Assembly: GCA_041667115.1 (NCBI GenBank)
Contig: JBAYFO010000041.1
Span: 1-32,147, forward strand
Length of the DNA: 32,147 bases
Origin: UBA1563 sp041667115
GTDB taxonomy: Bacteria > Bacteroidota > Ignavibacteria > Ignavibacteriales > Ignavibacteriaceae
Reading direction: 5' to 3'
Shown: piece after piece, positions 27,511 through 32,147 of the stretch
How positions within the stretch are numbered: the first letter of the stretch is position 1
Layout of the letters: each line of letters starts with the position of its first letter
Program-made: the position numbers and the translations under genes
Notes under the pieces: generated by a model
Told to the model about the DNA's origin: nothing
Database searches by the model: none
The model's input: only the letters and a program-made list of their open reading frames with translations

Positions 27511-27590
27511 TCTAACGGCATGTTATTACGCCTTGCGTGACAGGTTGTCAATCTCCAACACCGCCGTATTAATTATTTATAGATTTACAG
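27511..27590 (-). repeat. Cassette-like intergenic repeat, family A copy 1 (attC-like core)
   Basis: Starts with the TAACGGCAT box (27513) and continues through ACGCCTTGCGTGACAGGTTGT, CCAACACCGCCGTATTAATTA and TTTATAGATTT. Near-identical to family A copy 2 over about 75 bp. On the minus strand GGCGT-aataac-ATGCC can pair. It ends before the 22-bp hairpin found in copies 2 and 3. It lies directly upstream of the glycosylase gene. Confidence 0.7.
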
Positions 27591-27613
27591 TCCAATTTAA
27601 TTTTATCTAAGCA

Positions 27614-27627
27614 TCCGCATTTGCGGA
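27614..27627. terminator. Small GC-rich hairpin after the lipoprotein gene
   Basis: TCCGCA-tt-TGCGGA is a 6-bp stem about 26 bp past the stop of the lipoprotein gene. No strong T-run follows on the minus strand, so it is at best a weak terminator or an RNA 3' end element. Confidence 0.3.
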
Positions 27628-27652
27628 AACTCTTTACTTCTTATAAAAGATA

Positions 27653-28072
27653 TTAGTCAATCTTTTTATAAAAGCTAAAATAACCATCTATCATCCCATC
27701 CCAAATTTCTAAGGTATCTGTCTTTATTTGCGTATAATTTGGTTCTGAGTTAAAATAATAATCCCAAGTTGCAACATTAGTATAAGATATTTTATCACGC
27801 CCGTCTTCTGCTTTTTCAACTTTAAATTTGGCTGTAACTTTTGTTGTGTCATTTCGACTAATGCTGAATTCGCTTAGATGGTCGTCAAAGCTTATTTTTA
27901 TCGTCTCTCCTTCTTTGGGTGTGGATAGGGTTGGTCCAAATCCTCCTACAGTTTTTAACCACAGCCATTTTCCATTGTATTTGGTAATATTATACTCAAT
28001 TGCATCATCATCGAAGCAACTAACTAATGAGAAACAAAAGAAAAGCAAAATATATAAGTAATTTTTTTTCAT
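27653..28072 (-). CDS. Small lipoprotein of unknown function
   Basis: A 139-aa predicted lipoprotein. A short signal peptide (MKKNYLYILLFFCFSLVSC) carries the lipobox LVSC with C19 as the lipidated residue, followed by acidic FDDD. Acidic residues at +2 of the lipidated Cys are typical of surface-exposed lipoproteins in Bacteroidota. The mature part begins NGKWLWLKTVGGF and contains alternating strand-like segments (TIKISFDDHLSEFSISR), which resembles small lipocalin-like or META-like beta domains; I cannot name a family. It lies between two family-A repeats, with its start 24 bp after a TAACGG box, and looks like an independent cassette. Confidence 0.8.
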   Translation of the reverse strand: MKKNYLYILLFFCFSLVSCFDDDAIEYNITKYNGKWLWLKTVGGFGPTLSTPKEGETIKISFDDHLSEFSISRNDTTKVTAKFKVEKAEDGRDKISYTNVATWDYYFNSEPNYTQIKTDTLEIWDGMIDGYFSFYKKID

Positions 28073-28094
28073 TTTTACTCCAATTTTCTTGACA

Positions 28095-28220
28095 TATAAC
28101 GGCGTGTTATCACGCCTTGCGTGACAGGTTGTTAATCTCCAACACTGCCGTATTAATTATTTATAGATTTCCATTCTCGTTTTACTTTAGTAAAACGAAC
28201 CATTTAATTATTAAAAATCT
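28095..28220 (-). repeat. Cassette-like intergenic repeat, family A copy 2 (attC-like core plus hairpin)
   Basis: The TAACGGCGT box starts at 28097. The minus-strand GGCGTG-ataa-CACGCC forms a perfect 6-bp stem just inside it. The block then matches copy 1 through TTTATAGATTT. From about 28141 to 28219 it matches copy 3 almost base for base, including the perfect 10-bp inverted repeat TCGTTTTACT-tt-AGTAAAACGA (28177-28198) and the AT tail CCATTTAATTATTAAAAA. It lies just upstream of the lipoprotein gene. Confidence 0.75.
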
Positions 28221-28348
28221 CTACACCCAAAGTGTCAAACATTCGTCTGAGTCTCCATTTTTCTATCTCCTTTATTGGTTTTCTAATACTTCCATTTTGG
28301 AGATCTAAAAATAATTACTCCCTTTATTTTAAACATACGTACTTGCGA

Positions 28349-28565
28349 TTAAGCTGCTGCCCAGAACAAGGAAGCCGAGTAAAACACAACTGATAAATAT
28401 TTAGCCGAAGATGCGTAACTTTTTCAGTACGCACCGAAGGCAAGTTAATTAATTAGTCCGTCGTGGCGGAGAACACTTAGAACAAAATCTTAAACAAAAA
28501 CTAAACGCCAAAAATTATAAATCCGCCGAACTAAAATAGCGGTCGGCGTTGAGGCGCTGATTAGC
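28349..28565 (-). repeat. Cassette-like intergenic repeat, family B copy 1
   Basis: The left part (28350-28390, CTGCTGCCCAGAACAAGGAAGC) is a diverged version of the family B copy 3 left end (CCGCCGCCCATAACAGGGAAGC). The right part has two blocks identical to copy 3: CCGCCGAACTAAAAT (28523-28537) and GCGGTCGGCGTTGAGGCGC (28539-28557). It ends at GATTAG beside the stop of the beta-barrel gene. Its left core is degenerate (TTAAGC instead of CTAACGG). It shares one 501-bp spacer with family A copy 2. Confidence 0.65.
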
Positions 28566-28573
28566 CCTTTAAA

Positions 28574-29218
28574 CTAAAATATTTTGTAACCTATACTTGC
28601 CCCAAAAAATGTTTGGAATATTTCACTATAATTTGAATAGTATAAGCCAACAATATCGACAAATAAATTTGATGCTATATCTGACCTAACACCTAGTCCA
28701 AGTGAATGCACAAAATAGTTTTTGATTTCAGAATTAATTGTATATGTAATATTACCCTCTTGATTCATATCTGAGAATTGTGTTTTGACTGTTCCCAAAT
28801 CTTCAACTGCTATCCCTAACCCAGATAAAATAAAAAACTTGAATCTGTTTTGAGGAAAAGGAAAATATTTAGCTTCAACCGAAGCACACCACAATTTTGA
28901 GTCTTCACCGCTAGCTGAAATAAAACTAATTTCTGGAATACTAATACCAGCATTAGCATAATTATTGAAATTATAATGAGAGTACTGAAATAATGCAGAA
29001 ATTAAAAGTTTTTCTGACAGAGAATAATCGCAATTTACTCCTAATGTAATTCCATTATTCCAATAAGCATTATCACCATCAGAAGCTGTTCGATTATATA
29101 ATGAAACTTCTTTTGGGTCAAAACCAGCAGAAACACTTACTGATAATTGAGCAAAAGAATTATTAAACAGGAAAACAATAAGAACTATTAAAATATTTTT
29201 CATATTGAACCTCATCAT
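28574..29218 (-). CDS. Outer-membrane beta-barrel protein, unknown function
   Basis: A 214-aa exported protein. The likely start is M6 (29203), giving the signal peptide MKNILIVLIVFLFNNSFAQ with cleavage after AQ; the frame also opens at 29218. The mature sequence is a series of amphipathic strands (LSVSVSAGFD, KLLISALFQYSHYNF, LWCASVEAKYFPF and FKFFILSGLGIAVED). It ends with FGASIGYKIF, where the terminal Phe fits outer-membrane barrel assembly. Size suggests an 8-stranded barrel of the OMP_b-brl type common in Bacteroidota. No ligand or enzymatic motif is seen. It sits between a family B repeat downstream and a TAACGG box 13 bp upstream. Confidence 0.8.
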   Translation of the reverse strand: MMRFNMKNILIVLIVFLFNNSFAQLSVSVSAGFDPKEVSLYNRTASDGDNAYWNNGITLGVNCDYSLSEKLLISALFQYSHYNFNNYANAGISIPEISFISASGEDSKLWCASVEAKYFPFPQNRFKFFILSGLGIAVEDLGTVKTQFSDMNQEGNITYTINSEIKNYFVHSLGLGVRSDIASNLFVDIVGLYYSNYSEIFQTFFGASIGYKIF

Positions 29219-29228
29219 AATTATTGAG

Positions 29229-29337
29229 GGCTAACGGCGTGTTATGTTAAAACCCAACACTGTCGTATTAATCATTTAAAGATTTCCATTCTCGTTTTAC
29301 TTTAGTAAAACGAACCATTTAATTATTAAAAACTTTA
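29229..29337 (-). repeat. Cassette-like intergenic repeat, family A copy 3
   Basis: The TAACGGCGT box is at 29232. A short variable part lacks the CGCCTTGCGTGACAGG block of copies 1 and 2. The conserved run follows: CCAACACTGTCGTATTAAT, GATTTCCATTC, the perfect inverted repeat TCGTTTTACT-tt-AGTAAAACGA (29292-29313) and CCATTTAATTATTAAAAAC. At the far end of the same spacer GTTAGC (29473-29478) next to GCAGCTGCG may be the opposite core. Confidence 0.75.
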
Positions 29338-29396
29338 ACTCCAAAGTGACGAAGTTACTCTCCTCTAAAATCGGGATATCCTTCCGCCCTTATTTA

Positions 29397-29423
29397 CAAA
29401 AACATCCCGAAAACTTTCGGGAT
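29397..29423 (-). terminator. Intrinsic terminator downstream of the HNH gene
   Basis: On the minus strand ATCCCGAAA-gt-TTTCGGGAT is a perfect 9-bp inverted repeat (29404-29423), followed by GTTTTTG. It lies about 65 bp past the HNH stop. The tight 2-nt loop would open to a 7-8 bp stem. If used, it isolates the HNH gene from the beta-barrel gene. Confidence 0.6.
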
Positions 29424-29486
29424 CGGCTATACTCTTACTCCTCAACTGGTGTGAGTTCATTAGCAGCTGCGGGTTAGCTTGCTCTT

Positions 29487-30509
29487 TTAAATATCCAGAT
29501 GATTTTTTGATGGCTTTTCATAGTAATGTGTTAGGAAAAGAGAACAACCAGCGCCAGCATATTCATATTCAACTAATAGATATCCTTGTTTTTGTCCAGG
29601 TATAATCATCTCGTACAATGTTTTACCACGGCTTGCCATACCTTCAGAATCACGTCCTATAAGATTTAATATAAAATCATTTTCTTCAAGATACTCTATG
29701 ATATTGTCATGATTTATTTCTTGAGACATAATTTCTTGAGACATAATTTCTGGATACAATTCATAAAATATTACGCCAACCCTAGCTCCGTAAAGAATAA
29801 TATTCCAATTAACTGGGACGATATTTTTTTCTAATTTAAAATATGGCTTACCATTAATCTTTACAGTAATTGTCCCCTTTCGATAACTCCCCTTCTTATC
29901 ATCATATACAACCCCAATTGTTTCCCAATTAATAGGAGAATCAGGTGTTGCACCTATGAACCAATCTTGAACATTTGCGGTAGTATCCTTATCCAAGGAT
30001 AATAGTTTAAGGAGATTTATCAATTCCGTCGGAGCTGAAAGATTATGTTTTGATTTTATAATTTGTATTGAATCATTCAAACGAACAAAATCAATCCATT
30101 GATCTTTTGCATTACGAATATGATTTGCAGTTAGGTTAATGCTTAACTCTTTTCGCGTATGAGCTAAATCATGATGCTCCAAACAAAGAACTACTAAATT
30201 TTCCTCAGAGTTATCATGTGATTCATTCCATGGGATAATATGGTGTATGATAATTGGTCTATTACTTTCGCGACAAATACAACATATCATTTTAGAATCA
30301 TAAATTAATTCACTTACTATTTTATCAGATATTGGTGGCCGACTTTCTTTTTGTATAATTTCAATCAAATCATGGTGAATACCTAAACCTAGCAAATCAT
30401 TTTTAGATTTAGTTTTTAATTTTGATAATGAATATCCTTTTCCCAGTAGCGACGCTATTAGGTTTGTATCAAATCCTCTGGCTAATAATGCTTTTTCTGT
30501 TTTATTCAT
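29487..30509 (-). CDS. HNH endonuclease with helical N-terminus and unknown C-terminal domain
   Basis: A 340-aa protein. Residues about 1-55 form a small helical unit (ALLARGFDTNLIASLLGKGY, then LKTKSKNDLLGLGI) that recalls helix-hairpin-helix or SAM-like DNA-binding pieces. The nuclease core spans about 73-118. It has the zinc knuckle CxxC (CCICRES) with a later C-x2-H pair, the catalytic HHIIPW and the closing NLVVLCLEHHDLAH, which is the HNH (beta-beta-alpha-metal) pattern. The region 165-340 is mixed, beta-rich and unrecognised. It contains an in-frame 15-bp tandem duplication (EIMSQ-EIMSQ). The start is 15 bp after a TAACGG box. An anti-phage or mobile-DNA role is possible but unproven. 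Confidence 0.82.
   Translation of the reverse strand: MNKTEKALLARGFDTNLIASLLGKGYSLSKLKTKSKNDLLGLGIHHDLIEIIQKESRPPISDKIVSELIYDSKMICCICRESNRPIIIHHIIPWNESHDNSEENLVVLCLEHHDLAHTRKELSINLTANHIRNAKDQWIDFVRLNDSIQIIKSKHNLSAPTELINLLKLLSLDKDTTANVQDWFIGATPDSPINWETIGVVYDDKKGSYRKGTITVKINGKPYFKLEKNIVPVNWNIILYGARVGVIFYELYPEIMSQEIMSQEINHDNIIEYLEENDFILNLIGRDSEGMASRGKTLYEMIIPGQKQGYLLVEYEYAGAGCSLFLTHYYEKPSKNHLDI
29716..29745. repeat. 15-bp tandem duplication inside the HNH gene
   Basis: The unit ATTTCTTGAGACATA occurs twice in a row and is followed by a partial third copy (ATTTC). It is in frame and adds EIMSQ to the C-terminal domain, so it is a small length polymorphism candidate rather than a disruption. Confidence 0.9.
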
Positions 30510-30524
30510 ATTTGTTTAGCAAGC

Positions 30525-30709
30525 TAACGGTGTTGTTTTTAAGCCGCCGCCCATAACAGCAATACAGCTTTGAAAAGCCAACGCCAATAATTTATTTGTT
30601 ACTTCATTTACTTAACTACATTCAAAGAGCAACTAACTTTTACAACCTAACATTATAACAGAACGAATGCCGAACAGTTTAAAGCGGGCGGCTTGAAGAA
30701 CTGGTTATA
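30525..30709 (-). repeat. Cassette-like intergenic repeat, family B copy 2 (best attC-like pairing)
   Basis: The left end has TAACGGTGT (30525) and AAGCCGCC (30541-30548), followed by GCCCATAACAGC as in copy 3. The right end has GGCGGCTT (30687-30694), the exact complement of AAGCCGCC, and GTTATA (30704-30709). The ends therefore pair as two nested boxes, outer TAAC/GTTA and inner 8 bp, separated by unpaired spacers, the general layout of integron attC sites. The outer right box contains the stop codon of the gene at 30705-31565. Confidence 0.72.
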
Positions 30710-31565
30710 TTCTGTCAGCCCTAGGATCAACGTACATCATCTTTACATCAAAGATTTTATTTAGATAGAGTGAATGAATTTTAAGTTGACAGTCTACACC
30801 ATTTCCAAGTCTATGAAATTCTTTTCCAAGATTATTTGGGAAACCAGTTTCAAAGCTAAATCTAGTTGAAGCCCAGCTAGCTGGGAAAATCTCGAATACA
30901 TCAGGGAAATAATGAATATAGGTGCCATCAGGCTGTTTAATAGTTTGTATGCTTTCCTTACTCTTAGCAATATTTTTAGTAATTAATGAGAGTTCAAAAG
31001 TTTTCCTTGCCGTCATTTTAGAAGTTTGATTAAAAATATCTATTTGCAAATAGACATCTTTTCCATTCAAAGAATCTTTTACATGAAGAGTTGAACCATT
31101 TTCTATTTTTTCACCATTTGAAAATAATTGAAGCTCTGTTTCTGGTTCATACACTGAATTACTATCTCTTTCAAGATAACTTTTTATTCTTTTGGATAAT
31201 TCATCGCGAAGCTCAACTATTTTTCCTTTGTAGACAATGTGAGGATAGTGTTTAAGATCAAAAGGAATATCATCAGAGTTTTGTGTCATTAAAATGCATT
31301 TTTTTCCTAAAGCGTGAGCATAGCCAGTTTCATAGAAAACATTTGGATTTCTATCTGTCATATCAGAAATTATTATATCTGCCTTATAAATTTGATTATA
31401 AATTCTATCGAGAATTGATCCATCAAATATTTGTTCGTCAACTCTTTCACAATAAGATCCAGATTTTTCACATGCTTCTTTAATACCAATTTTATAAATA
31501 TCATTGAACTTATCGTCAAATGGCATTAAGACAAATGCGAATGGTTTTGGTTTTATTATTTCCAT
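30705..31565 (-). CDS. Nucleoside 2-deoxyribosyltransferase/TIR-like domain protein
   Basis: A 286-aa protein. The N-terminal domain (about 7-130) begins FAFVLMPFDDKF and has the pattern YCERVDEQIFDGSILDRIYNQI, then ADIIISDMTDRNPNVFYETGYAHALGKK. The Glu E79 sits where nucleoside deoxyribosyltransferases and NAD-cleaving TIR-like domains keep their catalytic glutamate. Proteins with this domain occur in defence islands, where related domains degrade NAD or bind nucleotides; activity here is inferred. The C-terminal part (about 135-286) is strand-rich, perhaps a beta-sandwich, and unrecognised. The TAA stop lies inside the GTTATA core of the downstream repeat. The start is 16 bp after another TAACGG box, so the gene fills a whole cassette. 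Confidence 0.8.
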   Translation of the reverse strand: MEIIKPKPFAFVLMPFDDKFNDIYKIGIKEACEKSGSYCERVDEQIFDGSILDRIYNQIYKADIIISDMTDRNPNVFYETGYAHALGKKCILMTQNSDDIPFDLKHYPHIVYKGKIVELRDELSKRIKSYLERDSNSVYEPETELQLFSNGEKIENGSTLHVKDSLNGKDVYLQIDIFNQTSKMTARKTFELSLITKNIAKSKESIQTIKQPDGTYIHYFPDVFEIFPASWASTRFSFETGFPNNLGKEFHRLGNGVDCQLKIHSLYLNKIFDVKMMYVDPRADRI

Positions 31566-31577
31566 ACTTACCCTAAG

Positions 31578-31771
31578 AATATAACGGTGTCGTGCCTAAC
31601 CCGCCGCCCATAACAGGGAAGCCAAGCAAAACACAAACGCCAATGATTATTTAATTGTTTCTTTAATTAAAACCCTTAGAACAAAACCGCCGAACTAAAA
31701 TGCAAAACCCAAGAACACCAAATACACCAAACCGCACAAGCGGTCGGCGTTGAGGCGCGGGTTATATGGCA
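31578..31771 (-). repeat. Cassette-like intergenic repeat, family B copy 3
   Basis: Left end: TAACGGTGT (31582) then CCTAACCCGCCGCCCATAAC and GGGAAGCCAAGCAAAACAC. Right end: CCGCCGAACTAAAAT (31687-31701) and GCGGTCGGCGTTGAGGCGC (31740-31758), both identical to copy 1, then GTTATA (31761-31766). Compared with copy 1 it carries a 38-bp insertion between the two right blocks, near a 5-bp hairpin ACCGC-acaa-GCGGT (31731-31744). Outer ends (TATAAC/GTTATA) are perfectly complementary. Confidence 0.72.
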
Positions 31772-31788
31772 TTATAAATAAACAAAGC

Positions 31789-32147
31789 CTACCGATTTAC
31801 TAATATATCCTCTTTAATTTCAGAATCATTCCATATATCATCTGAATAGAATGAATACATAAACAATCCGATGAATTGAGGTAAAAATAAATATGAATAT
31901 AAAACTAAAAGAATAGTTCCCCCAACCAATCCTAAATCATTAAAATCATCGAATATTGAAGTTTCGTTTCCATACGGTATGATTAAGAAAAGAACATTTA
32001 TAAAAAATACAATAATCCAAATAAATCTGTTCAATATTACTTTTTTATATGCAAAACCAAAAAGAGCAATGGATGTTAAAATAGTAAAGGGAATAGCTAA
32101 GTAGTCATAGAATTCATAATTAATAAATGTAAAGCCTAAAGTAACAG
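31789..32147 (-). CDS. Membrane protein, partial (5' end outside window)
   Basis: The reading frame from the TAG at 31789 stays open to the right edge of the window (119 codons), so the gene begins outside. A TTG at 32034 is internal and is not a convincing start, because the same frame upstream continues with membrane-protein sequence (GFTFINYEFYDYLAIPFTIL, then ALFGFAYKK). Three hydrophobic segments are visible: about IPFTILTSIALFGFAY, FIWIIVFFINVLFLIIPYG and LVGGTILLVLYSYLFLPQFIGLFMY. A short acidic cytoplasmic-type tail (DDIWNDSEIKEDIL) follows. Family not recognised. It is followed by family B copy 3. Confidence 0.7.
   Translation of the reverse strand, partial: VTLGFTFINYEFYDYLAIPFTILTSIALFGFAYKKVILNRFIWIIVFFINVLFLIIPYGNETSIFDDFNDLGLVGGTILLVLYSYLFLPQFIGLFMYSFYSDDIWNDSEIKEDILVNR

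Noticed and set aside
28574..31565. The HNH, NDT/TIR-like and beta-barrel genes as one defence operon.
   Set aside because: Long repeats lie between every pair, an intrinsic terminator follows the HNH gene, and the repeat ends coincide with gene ends, so independent cassettes explain the layout better.
27511..31771. CRISPR array.
   Set aside because: The repeats are few, 80-195 bp, imperfect and separated by whole genes, not short regular repeats with uniform spacers.
26402..32147. Insertion sequence or transposon as the source of the repeats.
   Set aside because: No transposase, recombinase or matched terminal inverted repeats with target duplications are visible; the repeats bracket different genes rather than one mobile unit.
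1..32147. tRNA or rRNA genes.
   Set aside because: Scanning the spacers by eye gave no cloverleaf with a GTTCRANNC-type T loop and no rRNA-like segment.

Overview
The window is a low-GC stretch (AT-rich by eye) of a Gram-negative bacterial chromosome. Gene content, a ribBA fusion, a lipoprotein signal of the Bacteroidota type, an outer-membrane beta-barrel ending in Phe, and weak Shine-Dalgarno use suggest the Bacteroidota/Chlorobiota/Ignavibacteria group. That placement is an inference, not a proof. Every gene I can support is on the minus strand, so transcription runs from high to low coordinates. Two genes run off the window, one at each end.

Accessory region (about 27.0-32.1 kb, transcribed first). 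Six short unrelated genes lie in one orientation: a membrane protein cut by the window edge, a nucleoside-deoxyribosyltransferase/TIR-like protein, an HNH nuclease, an outer-membrane beta-barrel protein, a lipoprotein, and a pyrimidine-dimer DNA glycosylase. Each of the last five is preceded, 13-39 nt before its start codon, by the same box (TAACGGYRT on the + strand). That box is one end of a larger, partly palindromic GC-rich intergenic repeat. This resembles an integron gene-cassette array with attC-like sites, but no integrase gene is in the window. A 617-bp gene-free stretch separates it from the next block.

Transport block (22.9-26.4 kb). An MgtA-type P-type Mg2+ ATPase is followed after 2 bp by a PTS EIIA (PtsN-like) protein with an unknown C-terminal half. 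A good intrinsic terminator ends this unit.

Housekeeping block (12.0-22.9 kb). A tight run: M1-family metallopeptidase, polytopic membrane protein of unknown function, peptide deformylase (def), Met-tRNA formyltransferase (fmt), cystathionine beta-synthase, cystathionine gamma-lyase/synthase, murB, tgt, yajC and ribBA. Def and Fmt form the N-formylmethionine cycle. The two PLP enzymes form a transsulfuration pair. tgt-yajC is a common conserved pairing. Just past ribBA lies a decayed copy of the last codons of its own 3' end.

Signal-transduction block (1-11.4 kb). Six genes: a Cache-like/4xPAS histidine kinase, a stand-alone receiver, a receiver-PAS protein, a CheR methyltransferase, a 4-helix-bundle/HAMP/GAF hybrid kinase with two receivers, and a receiver-3xPAS-kinase-receiver hybrid cut by the left edge. 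Overlaps (GTGA; 11 bp) tie several together. A CheR without a visible CheB or chemoreceptor, beside kinases, points to a chemosensory-like phosphorelay rather than classical chemotaxis.
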